Shown here one piece after another: positions 17,483 through 26,191 of a DNA stretch of 54,523 bases. A model generated the notes under the pieces. That model was not told the origin of the DNA. It did no database searches and was given only the letters and a program-made list of their open reading frames with translations. Numbering within the stretch: position 1 is the stretch's first letter; each line of letters begins with the position of its first letter. Source of the DNA: Astrobacterium formosum (GTDB lineage: Bacteria > Pseudomonadota > Alphaproteobacteria > Rhizobiales > Xanthobacteraceae); contig JAVDCA010000035.1 of assembly GCA_030848545.1 (NCBI GenBank), forward strand, positions 1-54,523, read 5' to 3'. Both the position numbers and the translations under genes were made by a program.

Positions 17483-18703
17483 ATGGGCGAGCCTCTGGTC
17501 ATCATCGGCAACGGCATGGCGGCGGCGCGACTTGCGGAAGAGCTCACCACGCGCGTACTCGGCCGCTACGCCATCGCGGTCATCGGCGAGGAGCCGCGGC
17601 TCGCCTACAACCGCGTGCTGTTGTCGTCGCTCCTCGCCGATGAAGTCACGACCGCCGAACTGGAATTGAAATCCGCGCGCTGGTGGCGCGACCGCGGCGT
17701 CACCCTGGTCTATGGCTGCCCGGCGGTCGCGATCGAAACCGACATCCGCCGCGTCCGCCTCGCCAATGGCGCCACCCTGCCCTACGCCAAGCTGGTGCTG
17801 GCGACCGGCTCGCGGCCGATCCGGCTGCCGGTGTCGGGCGCGACCCTGGCCGGAGTGCTCACGTTCCGCGACATCGCCGACGTCGAAAACCTCCGGCACA
17901 CCGGCGCCGGCAGGCGCGCCGTGGTGATCGGCGGCGGCCTGCTCGGCCTCGAGGCCGCCCATGGGCTCGCCAGGGCGGGGGCGCAGGTGAGCCTCGTGCA
18001 TCTCATGGACCGGCTGATGGAGCGCCAGCTCGATGCCCGCGCCGCCGCCATGCTCCGCGCCGAGGTGGAAGCGCGTGGCGTCACCGTGCTGACCCGGGCC
18101 GAGACCGCCGCGATCGACGGCCGCGGCCATGTGGAAGCGGTGGCGCTGCGCGACGGAAGGCGGCTCGAAGCCGATCTGGTCGTGTTCGCCATCGGGATCC
18201 GTCCCAACGTGGACCTCGCCCGCACCGCCGGCCTCGCCATCGATCGCGGCATCACGGTCGACGACGGCCTCGCGACGAGCCGCGCCGGCATCTTCGCCAT
18301 CGGTGAATGCGCCGAGCACAAGGGCACATGCTACGGCCTCATCGAGCCCGCCTACGAGCAGGCCCGCATCCTCGCCCGCCGCCTCGCCGGCGAGAATGCG
18401 CATTACACCGGCAGCGTGCTCGCCACCAATCTCAAGGTCTCGGGCGTCAACGTCTTCTCGGCCGGCGACTTCCTCGGCCGCGCCGGCGCCGAGGAGATCG
18501 TCCTCACCGACCCGGGCCTGAACGTCTACAAGAAGCTCGTCATCGCGGACGATCGCCTCGTCGGCGTGGTCCTGTTCGGCGATACGATCGACGGCCCCTG
18601 GTATCTCGACCTGATCCGCTCCGGCGCCCCCATCGCGGCGATCCGCCATCACCTCGCCTTCGGCCGCATCCTCGCCGAAGCCACCGAACCCATGGCGGCC
18701 TGA
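17483..18703 (+). CDS. FAD-dependent NAD(P)H oxidoreductase (Flp/NirB N-terminal-like)
   Basis: A 406-residue pyridine nucleotide-disulfide family protein. FAD-binding GxGxxA is in VIIGNGMAAARLAEEL, the NAD(P)H site in AVVIGGGLLGLEAAHGLARAG, and the second FAD contact in GIFAIGECAEH. The stretch EEPRLAYNRVLLSSLLA is characteristic of the FAD domain of NirB and of assimilatory nitrate reductase reductases. It has no Fe-S or siroheme domain. It probably passes electrons from NAD(P)H to NasA, or to the globin. It is four bases after the globin and one base before nirA. Confidence 0.88.
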   Translation: MGEPLVIIGNGMAAARLAEELTTRVLGRYAIAVIGEEPRLAYNRVLLSSLLADEVTTAELELKSARWWRDRGVTLVYGCPAVAIETDIRRVRLANGATLPYAKLVLATGSRPIRLPVSGATLAGVLTFRDIADVENLRHTGAGRRAVVIGGGLLGLEAAHGLARAGAQVSLVHLMDRLMERQLDARAAAMLRAEVEARGVTVLTRAETAAIDGRGHVEAVALRDGRRLEADLVVFAIGIRPNVDLARTAGLAIDRGITVDDGLATSRAGIFAIGECAEHKGTCYGLIEPAYEQARILARRLAGENAHYTGSVLATNLKVSGVNVFSAGDFLGRAGAEEIVLTDPGLNVYKKLVIADDRLVGVVLFGDTIDGPWYLDLIRSGAPIAAIRHHLAFGRILAEATEPMAA

Positions 18704-18704
18704 C

Positions 18705-20489
18705 ATGGCGGGCGATTTCACCCCCGAGCAGAAACGCTACCTCGAAGGCTTCACCTCCGGCCTGACGGCGGCGCGTGCCGCCCGCGGGACGGCGCCGGCC
18801 GCGAAGTCCGAGCCGGTCGGCCCCGATGCCGACCACATCAAGGCCCAGGACAAAGTGACCGCGGCGGGAAAAAAGCTCGCCGACCAGGAGAAGATCAAGC
18901 GCGAGCAGCATCCCTTCGACGCCTATTCGCGCCTCAAGGAGCAGGCGCAGAACAACGAGGCGCCGAAACCGGCCGACAATTTCCGCTGGCGCTACTATGG
19001 CCTGTTCTACGTGGCGCCGGCACAGACCTCGTATATGTGCCGGCTGCGCATCCCAAACGGCATCCTGACCCACTGGCAATTATCCGGCCTCGCCGACATC
19101 GCCGAGCGTCACGCCGGCCCCTACGCCCATGTGACCACGCGCGCCAACCTGCAGATCCGCGAGATCGAGCCCAAGGACGGAGTCGCCGTCCTGGAAGCCA
19201 TCCAGGACCTGGGACTGTGTTCGCGCGGCGCCGGCGCCGACAACATCCGCAACGTCACCGGCACGCCCACGGCCGGCATCGACCCGCAGGAACTGATCGA
19301 CACCCGGCCTTATGCCCGCGAATGGCATTTCCATATCCTCAACGAGCGCGCCCTGTTCGGCCTGCCGCGCAAGTTCAACGTCGCCTTCGACGGTGGCGGC
19401 CGCATCGGCACGCTGGAAGACACCAACGACATCGGCTTCCAGGCTGTCCTCGTGAAGGACGGCTTGGGGATCGCGCCGGGCGTCTGGTTCCGGCTGACGC
19501 TGGGCGGCATCACCGGCCACAAGGACTTTGCCCGCGATACCGGCATCGTCGTCGCCCCGAAGGATGCGACCAAGGTCGCCGACGCCATCGTGCGCATCTA
19601 TATCGAGCATGGCGACCGCACCGACCGCAACAAGGCTCGGCTCAAATACGTCCTCGACGCCTGGGGGTTCGACAAATTCCTCGCCGCCGTCGAGGAACGG
19701 CTTCGCGAAAAGCTCGCGCGCGTGCCCGCCGAGGCGATCGCGCCGAGGCTCCTTCCAGACCGTGCCGCCCATATCGGCGTTCATCCCCAGAAGCAGGCGG
19801 GGCTGAACTGGATCGGCGTCGTGCTGCCGTCGGGACGCATGGAGGTCGCGCAGATGCGCGGCCTCGCCGAGGTGGCGCGCCGCTTCGGCGACGGCGATAT
19901 CCGGCTCACCGTGTGGCAGAACCTCTTGATCTCCGGCGTTCCCGACGCGCGCGTGATCGAGGCGGAGGTCGCCATCGCGGCGCTCGGCCTCGCCACACGG
20001 GCGAGCCCGATCCGCGCCGGCCTGGTCGCCTGCACGGGCGCGACCGGCTGCCGTTTCGCCGCCGCCCACACCAAGGAGACCGCGGAAGCGATCGCAGCGT
20101 GGTGCGAGCCGCGCGTTGCCCTCGACAGGCCGGTCAACATCCACCTCACCGGCTGTCACCATTCCTGCGCCCAGCATTATATCGGCGATATCGGCCTCAT
20201 CGCCGCCAAGGTGCCGGCACGTCCGCCCACCGGCGGCCCGGCAGACGACGACATCGAGGCCGTCGAGGGCTTTCACGTGCATGTGGGCGGCGGCTTCGGC
20301 GCCGACGCCGCCATCGGCCGCGAACTCCTGCGCGACATCAAGGCCGAAGACGTGCCGAAGACCATCGAGCGATTGCTGAAGATCTATCTGGGGCAGCGCG
20401 CCTCGCCCGACGAACCCTTTTTCGCCTTCGCGCGCCGGCACGACATCGCGACGCTGGAAGAGATGTACGAGGCGGAGGCGGGGGAATGA
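18705..20489 (+). CDS. nirA: Assimilatory nitrite reductase, siroheme/[4Fe-4S] type (NirA family)
   Basis: A 594-residue nitrite/sulfite reductase. The siroheme-[4Fe-4S] ligands are seen as C-x5-C in VACTGATGCRF and C-x3-C in LTGCHHSCAQHYIGDIGL. Two half-repeats are visible (QIREIEPKDGV / DIRLTVWQNLLI), as in the family. It reduces nitrite to ammonium with six electrons. The N-terminal 80 residues are an extra, charged segment beginning FTPEQKRYLEGFTSGL, which resembles the N terminus of the reductase encoded next (20698). This may be a docking module. ATG at 18705 follows the previous stop by one base. Confidence 0.93.
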   Translation: MAGDFTPEQKRYLEGFTSGLTAARAARGTAPAAKSEPVGPDADHIKAQDKVTAAGKKLADQEKIKREQHPFDAYSRLKEQAQNNEAPKPADNFRWRYYGLFYVAPAQTSYMCRLRIPNGILTHWQLSGLADIAERHAGPYAHVTTRANLQIREIEPKDGVAVLEAIQDLGLCSRGAGADNIRNVTGTPTAGIDPQELIDTRPYAREWHFHILNERALFGLPRKFNVAFDGGGRIGTLEDTNDIGFQAVLVKDGLGIAPGVWFRLTLGGITGHKDFARDTGIVVAPKDATKVADAIVRIYIEHGDRTDRNKARLKYVLDAWGFDKFLAAVEERLREKLARVPAEAIAPRLLPDRAAHIGVHPQKQAGLNWIGVVLPSGRMEVAQMRGLAEVARRFGDGDIRLTVWQNLLISGVPDARVIEAEVAIAALGLATRASPIRAGLVACTGATGCRFAAAHTKETAEAIAAWCEPRVALDRPVNIHLTGCHHSCAQHYIGDIGLIAAKVPARPPTGGPADDDIEAVEGFHVHVGGGFGADAAIGRELLRDIKAEDVPKTIERLLKIYLGQRASPDEPFFAFARRHDIATLEEMYEAEAGE

Positions 20490-20522
20490 GTCCAATGACC
20501 GATCCCTCCACTCGCCGCAGCC

Positions 20523-20685
20523 AGCTCCCTCTCCCCTGTGGGGAGAGGGTTGGGGTGAGGGGGCTCCGGCGCTGCGATCGTGCACGACATCGTCCCCCTG
20601 CGCCGACACCGCAAGAAGGCCGTGCGTTCAACTCGCTTCGTCACCCCCTCACCCCGGCCCTCTCCCCTGCGGGGAGAGGGAGAAG
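20523..20685 (+). repeat. Composite palindromic element, subtype B (about 163 bp)
   Basis: It opens AGCTCCCTCTCCCCTGTGGG, GAGAGGG, GGGGTGAGGGGG and closes CCCCTCACCCCGGCCCTCTC...GGGGAGAGGGAGAAGC. The spacer (with GTGCACGACATCGTC and GAAGGCCGTGCGTTCAACTC) matches the spacer of the copy at 22387. It fills the gap between nirA and the reductase gene. Confidence 0.85.
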
Positions 20686-20697
20686 CGGCGCCGTGCC

Positions 20698-22308
20698 ATG
20701 ACCCAAGCCCTCCCGCCGCCCATCCCGACCCTCATCCCCGACTCCGCCCCGTTCACGGCCGAGCAACGCACCTGGCTCAACGGCTTCTTCGCCGGGCTCG
20801 TGTCGCTCGATGGTTTCGGCGTCACGGCGCTCACACCCGAGCAGTCGGCGGCACTGATGCCGGGTGCGGCGGCCGAGGAGGATGACGGCGCCCCGTGGCA
20901 CGACCAGACCATGCCGCTCGTCGAGCGCATGAAGCTCGCCGCGGGCCGTCCACTCCAGCGGCGCATGATGGCCGCCATGGCGCAGCAGGACTGCGGCCAG
21001 TGCGGCTATGACTGCGAAAAATATTCCGTCGCCATCGCGACCAAGAAGGAAGCGCGGCTGAACCTGTGCGTGCCCGGCGGCAAGGACACCGCCCGCATGC
21101 TCAAGACACTCGCCGAGGAGATCGACGCGGCGCCCGCGCCGGCGGCCCCGGCCGTCATCGTCGACAGGGCGGAACAGCCCGCCGCTCCCGAGGGCGTGCC
21201 CCGCCGCTCGCGCGACAATCCGGCGACCGCCCGTTTCGTCTCGCGCGCGCGGCTCAACCGACAGGGGTCCGAGAAGGAGACGTGGCACGTGGAATTCGCC
21301 CTGCCCGAAGGTCTCGACTACACGGTCGGGGATTCCTTCGGGGTCTGTCCGCACAACGATCCCGCACTGGTGGCGGCGGTGATGGCGGCGATTGGCGCCG
21401 AGCCCACGATGCGGATCGGCGGTCGTCCGCTCGACGCCGTGCTCACGGACGCCGTCTCGCTCTCCCCCGCCCCCGACAGCCTGTTCCAGTTCGTCTCCTA
21501 CCTGACCGGCGGCGAACGCCGCCAGAAGGCCAAGGCGCTCGCCGCCGGCGACGACCCCGACGGCGACGCCGCGAGCCTCGACGTCCTCGCCGCGATCGAA
21601 AAGTTCGGCGGTCTCGCCTGCGACCCGGAAGCCTTCGTCGAGGCGCTCGAACCGCTGCAGCCGCGGCTCTATTCCATCTCGTCGTCGCTCAAATCGAGCC
21701 CCGGCCGGGTGTCGCTCACGGTCGACGCGGTCAAATACGCCACCGGCAGGCGCATGCGCCTCGGCGTCGCCTCCACCTACCTCGCCGAACGCGTCATGCC
21801 CGGCGACGCCACCAAGGTCTATGTCCAGAAGGCGCACGGCTTCGGCCTGCCGGCCGATCCCGCGACCCCCGTCATCATGATCGGACCCGGCACCGGCGTC
21901 GCGCCTTTCCGCGCCTTCCTACACGAACGCATGGCCACCAAGGCGCCGGGGCGCAACTGGCTGTTCTTCGGCCACCAGCGCCGCGACTGCGACTTCTTCT
22001 ACGAGGACGAACTCACCGGCATGAAGGCCGCCGGCACCCTCACCCGCCTGTCGCTGGCCTGGTCGCGCGACGGCGAGCAGAAATTCTACGTCCAGGACCG
22101 CATGCGCGAGGTCGGCCGCGACCTGTGGGCGTGGATCGCCGACGGCGCCCATCTCTATGTGTGCGGCGACGCCAAGCGCATGGCCAAGGACGTCGAGCGC
22201 ACCCTCGTCGACATCGTCGCCCAACACGGCGTGCGTTCGACCGACGAGGCCATCGCCTTCGTGGCCGAGCTCAAGAAGGCCGGCCGCTATCAGCAGGACG
22301 TGTATTGA
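20698..22308 (+). CDS. Fe-S/FAD sulfite reductase flavoprotein-like reductase (probable electron donor to NirA)
   Basis: A 536-residue CysJ-like protein without the usual FMN/flavodoxin domain. Residues 19-34 (FTAEQRTWLNGFFAGL) resemble the NirA N terminus. A putative [4Fe-4S] motif follows: CGQCGYDCEKYS near residue 100, with a further Cys in RLNLCVPGG. From about residue 180 comes the FAD-binding ferredoxin reductase module: LDYTVGDSFGVCPHN, RLYSISSSLKSSPG (FAD), GPGTGVAPFRAFLHER and LYVCGDAKRMAKDVE (NADPH). It probably carries electrons from NADPH through FAD and Fe-S to NirA. Position between nirA and nasA supports this; direct reduction of NasA is an alternative. Confidence 0.85.
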   Translation: MTQALPPPIPTLIPDSAPFTAEQRTWLNGFFAGLVSLDGFGVTALTPEQSAALMPGAAAEEDDGAPWHDQTMPLVERMKLAAGRPLQRRMMAAMAQQDCGQCGYDCEKYSVAIATKKEARLNLCVPGGKDTARMLKTLAEEIDAAPAPAAPAVIVDRAEQPAAPEGVPRRSRDNPATARFVSRARLNRQGSEKETWHVEFALPEGLDYTVGDSFGVCPHNDPALVAAVMAAIGAEPTMRIGGRPLDAVLTDAVSLSPAPDSLFQFVSYLTGGERRQKAKALAAGDDPDGDAASLDVLAAIEKFGGLACDPEAFVEALEPLQPRLYSISSSLKSSPGRVSLTVDAVKYATGRRMRLGVASTYLAERVMPGDATKVYVQKAHGFGLPADPATPVIMIGPGTGVAPFRAFLHERMATKAPGRNWLFFGHQRRDCDFFYEDELTGMKAAGTLTRLSLAWSRDGEQKFYVQDRMREVGRDLWAWIADGAHLYVCGDAKRMAKDVERTLVDIVAQHGVRSTDEAIAFVAELKKAGRYQQDVY

Positions 22309-22386
22309 GATGATGCGGATTGCAATGCGATCGCTTGCTACGGCGACGTCGACACTTCTGCTGGTGACGCGTCACTCGTCGCAGCT

Positions 22387-22551
22387 GGCTCCCTCTCCCC
22401 GGAGGGGAGAGGGCTGGGGTGAGGGGGCTCCGGCGACGCGGATGTGCACGAGGTTGTCTCACTCTCTCTTGACCTGGCGGGAAGGCCGCGCATTCGACCC
22501 GCGTCGTTACCCCCTCACCCCGGCCCTCTCCCCAAGGGGGAGAGGGAGAAG
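22387..22551 (+). repeat. Composite palindromic element, subtype B (about 165 bp)
   Basis: It opens GGCTCCCTCTCCCCGGAGGG and closes CCCCTCACCCCGGCCCTCTC...GGGAGAGGGAGAAG. Its spacer is homologous to that of the copy at 20523 (shared GTGCACGA, GAAGGCCG, GCATTC and a closing CGTCGTTACC-type end). It fills most of the 270-base gap before nasA. Confidence 0.85.
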
Positions 22552-22578
22552 AGGTGCCGTCGGATCGGGCACAATTCC

Positions 22579-25377
22579 ATGACCGCCCCCGCCCCGCTGC
22601 CCGCCATCCGCACCACCTGCCCGTATTGCGGTGTCGGCTGCGGCATTCTGGCGACGCCGGATGGGCGCGGCGGCGCCGCGATCACCGGCGATCCCGAACA
22701 TCCCGCCAATGCCGGGCGGCTGTGCTCCAAGGGTGCAGCGCTGGGCGAAACGCTGTCCCTCGACGGCCGGCTTCTCCATCCCATGCTGCGCGGCACGAAC
22801 GGCACGCTCGCGCGCACCACGTGGGACGACGCCATCGACCGCATCGCCGGAGGCTTTCGCCGGGTGATCGATCGCCATGGGCCGGACGCCGTCGCCTTCT
22901 ATCTCTCCGGCCAGCTCCTCACCGAGGACTATTACGCCGCCAACAAGCTCATGAAGGGTTTTTTGGGCTCCGCCAATGTGGACACCAATTCGCGCCTGTG
23001 CATGTCGTCGTCGGTCGCCGGCCATCGCCGCAGTTTTGGCGCCGACGTGGTGCCGGGCGTCTATGCGGATCTCGACGAGGCCGACCTGATCGTGCTGGTG
23101 GGCTCCAACGCCGCCTGGTGCCATCCGGTGCTCCATCAGCGCATGATGGCGGCGCGACGCCGGCGCGGTACCAGAATCGTCGTCGTCGATCCGCGCCGCA
23201 CGGCGACCGCCGAGGACGCTGATCTTCTTCTCACGATCGCGCCCGGCATGGACGCGGCGCTGTTCAGCGGCCTCCTCGTCCATCTCGCCGACACCGGTGC
23301 CCTCGACCGCGCCTATATGGACGCCCACACGTCCGGCTTCGACGAAGCCCTCGGGCGCGCCCGCGCCATCGCGCCGGACACCGCCGCCACGGCGGCGGCC
23401 GCGGGCCTCGCTGCGGGCGACGTCGCGCACTTTTTCGACCTGTTCGCTGCGACCGGGCGCACCGTCACGGCGTTCTCGCAAGGCGTCAACCAGTCGGCCC
23501 AGGGCACCGACAAGGTCTCGGCCATCATCAACTGCCATCTCGCCACCGGCCGCATCGGCCGGCCCGGCATGGGGCCGCTCTCACTCACCGGACAGCCCAA
23601 CGCCATGGGGGGACGCGAAGTGGGCGGGCTCGCCAACCAGCTCGCCGCCCATATGGGATTTTTGCCTGCCGACATCGACCGCGTCGGCCGCTTCTGGAAT
23701 GCACCCGCGATGGCGGGCGCCGAGGGGCTCAAAGCCGTCGACATGTTCGCGGCCGTCGAGCGCGGCGACATCAAGGCCCTGTGGGTGATGGCGACCAATC
23801 CGGCCGTGTCGCTGCCGCGCGCCGGCGCCGTGCGCGAAGCGCTCGGCCGCCTCGACCTGCTGGTCGTTTCGGAGAACGTCCTCGCCAACGACACCGTCAC
23901 GGCCGGCGCCCATGTGCTGCTGCCAGCGGCCGCCTGGGGCGAGAAGGACGGCACCGTCACCAATTCGGAGCGCCGCATTTCCCGCCAGCGCGCCTTCCTG
24001 CCGGCGCCCGGCGAAGCCATGCCCGACTGGTGGATGGTCGCGCAAGTGGCGCGCCGCCTCGGCTTTGCGGACGCCTTCGCGTATGGCGGCGCCGCCGACA
24101 TTTTTCGCGAGCACGCGGCGCTGTCGGGATTCGAGAATGACGGCGCCCGCGCCTTCGACATCGGAGCGCTGGCGGACATCTCCGACCCCGATTACGACGC
24201 CCTTCAACCGATGCAGTGGCCGGCCCGGGCTCCTTCACCTCTCCCCGCTTGCGGGGAGAGGTCGGATCGGAGCGCGGAGCGCGACGATCCGGGTGAGGGG
24301 GCGTCACCGCGGATGCGGCGTCAAGAGAGCCCCTCACCCCGACCCTCTCCCCGCAAGCGGGGAGAGGGAGAAGACAGTCGCCTCTTCGCCACCGGCGGCT
24401 TCGTGACACCGGACCGTCGCGCCCGCTTCATCGCCGTCGCCCCGCCAGCCTTGCGCACGGCCACCGACGACGCCTTCCCGTTCCGCCTCAACACCGGCCG
24501 CGTGCGCGACCACTGGCACACCATGACGCGCACCGGCAAAAGCCCACGCCTCGGCTGCCACCTGCCGGAACCGTTCGTCGAAATCCATCCCGATGACGCC
24601 GCTTCGGCCGGCGTCACCCATGGGGGCTTCGCCCGCGCGGTGACCTCCCACGGGGCCTGCGTGCTCAAGGTCGCGGTCACGGACAGCCAGCGCAGGGGCT
24701 CGCTGTTCGCGCCCATCCACTGGAGCGGCGAGACGGCGTCGTCGGCGCGCATCGGCGAACTCGTCGTCAACGCCACCGACCCCTTCTCGGGCCAGCCGGA
24801 AGCCAAGGCGACGCCGGCCGCGATTACGCCGGCGGTCCTGCCCTGGGCCGGTTTCGCGCTCTCGCGCACGCCGCTTGCCTTTCCGGCCGGCACTTGGTGG
24901 GCCCGCGTCGCCATCGCGGGCGGCGTCGGCTACCTGTTCGCCACCACGGCCGAGCCCGGCCATTGGGCCGAGATCGCCCGAAAAATGTTCGCCGGCCGCG
25001 CGCACGCCGAATATGTCGAGCCCGGCCTCTACCGCCTCGCCGCCTTCACGGGGCACCGGCTCGACGGTGCGCTGTTCGTCGGCCCAGCGGACAGCACCCC
25101 GCAGTGGGACACGGTCCGCGCCTTGTTCGAGGGCGAGACCGTCGCGGTCGCCGATCGCCGCGTCGTCCTGTCGGCGCGCCGGGCCGGCGGCCGCGATGCC
25201 GGTGCGCTGGTGTGCGCCTGCTTCGGGGTCGGCGTTATCGCCATTCGCGACGCGGTGGCGGCCGGGGCCTGCGACGTCGCCGCCATCGGGGCGACGCTAC
25301 GCGCCGGCACCAATTGCGGCTCGTGCCTGCCGGAACTCAAGAGGATCGTGGCCCGTGAACTCAAAGCCGCAGAGTGA
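22579..25377 (+). CDS. nasA: Assimilatory nitrate reductase catalytic subunit (molybdenum bis-MGD)
   Basis: A 932-residue cytoplasmic nitrate reductase, called NasA or NasC. The N-terminal [4Fe-4S] motif is TTCPYCGVGCGI with the fourth Cys in AGRLCSKGA. Molybdopterin contacts include SRLCMSSSVAG, LTGQPNAMGGREVGGLAN and NTGRVRDHWHTMTRTGKSP. The C-terminal 65 residues form a Bfd-like [2Fe-2S] domain (CACFGVGV ... GTNCGSCLPEL), as in NAD(P)H-linked assimilatory enzymes. Residues about 550-599 are foreign: a palindromic repeat inserted in frame between MQWPA and SRLFATGGF. The start at 22579 is set by homology; upstream frame is repeat. The end overlaps cobA by 23 bases. Confidence 0.93.
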   Translation: MTAPAPLPAIRTTCPYCGVGCGILATPDGRGGAAITGDPEHPANAGRLCSKGAALGETLSLDGRLLHPMLRGTNGTLARTTWDDAIDRIAGGFRRVIDRHGPDAVAFYLSGQLLTEDYYAANKLMKGFLGSANVDTNSRLCMSSSVAGHRRSFGADVVPGVYADLDEADLIVLVGSNAAWCHPVLHQRMMAARRRRGTRIVVVDPRRTATAEDADLLLTIAPGMDAALFSGLLVHLADTGALDRAYMDAHTSGFDEALGRARAIAPDTAATAAAAGLAAGDVAHFFDLFAATGRTVTAFSQGVNQSAQGTDKVSAIINCHLATGRIGRPGMGPLSLTGQPNAMGGREVGGLANQLAAHMGFLPADIDRVGRFWNAPAMAGAEGLKAVDMFAAVERGDIKALWVMATNPAVSLPRAGAVREALGRLDLLVVSENVLANDTVTAGAHVLLPAAAWGEKDGTVTNSERRISRQRAFLPAPGEAMPDWWMVAQVARRLGFADAFAYGGAADIFREHAALSGFENDGARAFDIGALADISDPDYDALQPMQWPARAPSPLPACGERSDRSAERDDPGEGASPRMRRQESPSPRPSPRKRGEGEDSRLFATGGFVTPDRRARFIAVAPPALRTATDDAFPFRLNTGRVRDHWHTMTRTGKSPRLGCHLPEPFVEIHPDDAASAGVTHGGFARAVTSHGACVLKVAVTDSQRRGSLFAPIHWSGETASSARIGELVVNATDPFSGQPEAKATPAAITPAVLPWAGFALSRTPLAFPAGTWWARVAIAGGVGYLFATTAEPGHWAEIARKMFAGRAHAEYVEPGLYRLAAFTGHRLDGALFVGPADSTPQWDTVRALFEGETVAVADRRVVLSARRAGGRDAGALVCACFGVGVIAIRDAVAAGACDVAAIGATLRAGTNCGSCLPELKRIVARELKAAE
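24227..24374 (+). repeat. Palindromic element inserted in frame inside nasA
   Basis: The 148-base stretch has the same ends as the intergenic composite elements (CTCCCCGCTTGCGGGGAGAG and, inverted, CCCTCTCCCCGCAAGCGGGG then AGAGGGAGAAG). It carries no stop codon in the nasA frame and adds about 50 residues (from PSPLPACGERSD to KRGEGED) at a point where relatives read straight from MQWP to the RLF..GGF segment. Confidence 0.85.
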
Positions 25378-26191
25378 CAGGAGAGGCCGCGTCACCCTCG
25401 TGGGCGCCGGGCCGGGCGATCCCGAACTCATGACCCTCAAGGCGGTGCGCACGCTCGCCAGCGCCGACGTGATCCTGTTCGACAATCTGGTGGCGCCGGA
25501 AATTCTCGACTTCGCCCGCCGCGAGGCCAGGACCATGCTGGTGGGCAAGAGCGGTCACGGCCCGTCGTGCCGGCAGGACGACATCAATGCCCTGATGGTG
25601 CGGCTGGCGACGAGCGGCAAGCACGTGGTGCGGCTCAAGGGCGGCGACCCCATGGTGTTCGGGCGCGCCGGCGAGGAAATTTCCGCCTGCCGCGCCGCCG
25701 GCATCCCGGTCGAGGTGATCCCCGGCGTCACGGCGGCACAAGGGGCGGCGGCGCGGCTATGCGCCTCGCTGACCCATCGCGATCATGCCCGGCGGCTGCA
25801 ATACGTCACCGGCCACGACCGCAGCGGCGCCCTGCCCGATCTCGACTGGACGAGCCTCGCCGATCCTTTCGTCACCACCGTGGTCTACATGCCGGCGCGC
25901 ACGCTCGCGGCGCTGGCCGCCAAGGCGATCGAAGCCGGCCTCGATCCGGCGACGCCGGCGGTCGCGGTCGCGCGCGCCACCCGGCCCGACGAAGAGGTCG
26001 TCGTCGCCACCATGGCGACACTGCCGGCGCTGGTCGCGGATCGTTCACCGCCCGGCCCGGTGCTGGTCATGATCGGGCGCGCCATGGCGGAGGCAGCCCT
26101 CGACACTCACGTCTCGACGAACGAAAAGGCGAGCGCGAGGGCCGCCATGACGGCGGCGATCAGCGCCGTCCAGCGCGCGAAGGCAAAGTAG
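25355..26191 (+). CDS. cobA: Uroporphyrinogen-III C-methyltransferase (SUMT)
   Basis: A 278-residue SAM-dependent methyltransferase that makes precorrin-2, the precursor of siroheme. Family motifs: GAGPGDPELMTLKA, LVGKSGHGPS, VVRLKGGDPMVFGRAGEE, VIPGVTAAQGAAARLC and YVTGHDRSG. It lacks the CysG dehydrogenase/ferrochelatase domain, so another enzyme must complete siroheme. Siroheme is needed by NirA, which explains its place at the end of the nitrate operon. The GTG start at 25355 lies inside the end of nasA (overlap 23 bases), indicating coupling. The last 85 bases overlap a minus-strand membrane protein gene. Confidence 0.92.
   Translation: MNSKPQSDRRGRVTLVGAGPGDPELMTLKAVRTLASADVILFDNLVAPEILDFARREARTMLVGKSGHGPSCRQDDINALMVRLATSGKHVVRLKGGDPMVFGRAGEEISACRAAGIPVEVIPGVTAAQGAAARLCASLTHRDHARRLQYVTGHDRSGALPDLDWTSLADPFVTTVVYMPARTLAALAAKAIEAGLDPATPAVAVARATRPDEEVVVATMATLPALVADRSPPGPVLVMIGRAMAEAALDTHVSTNEKASARAAMTAAISAVQRAKAK

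Noticed and set aside
20523-24374. Repeated CTCTCCCC...GGGGAGAG units considered as a CRISPR array
   Set aside because: Copies are kilobases apart, palindromic, and lie between and in genes; there are no regular short spacers and no cas genes.
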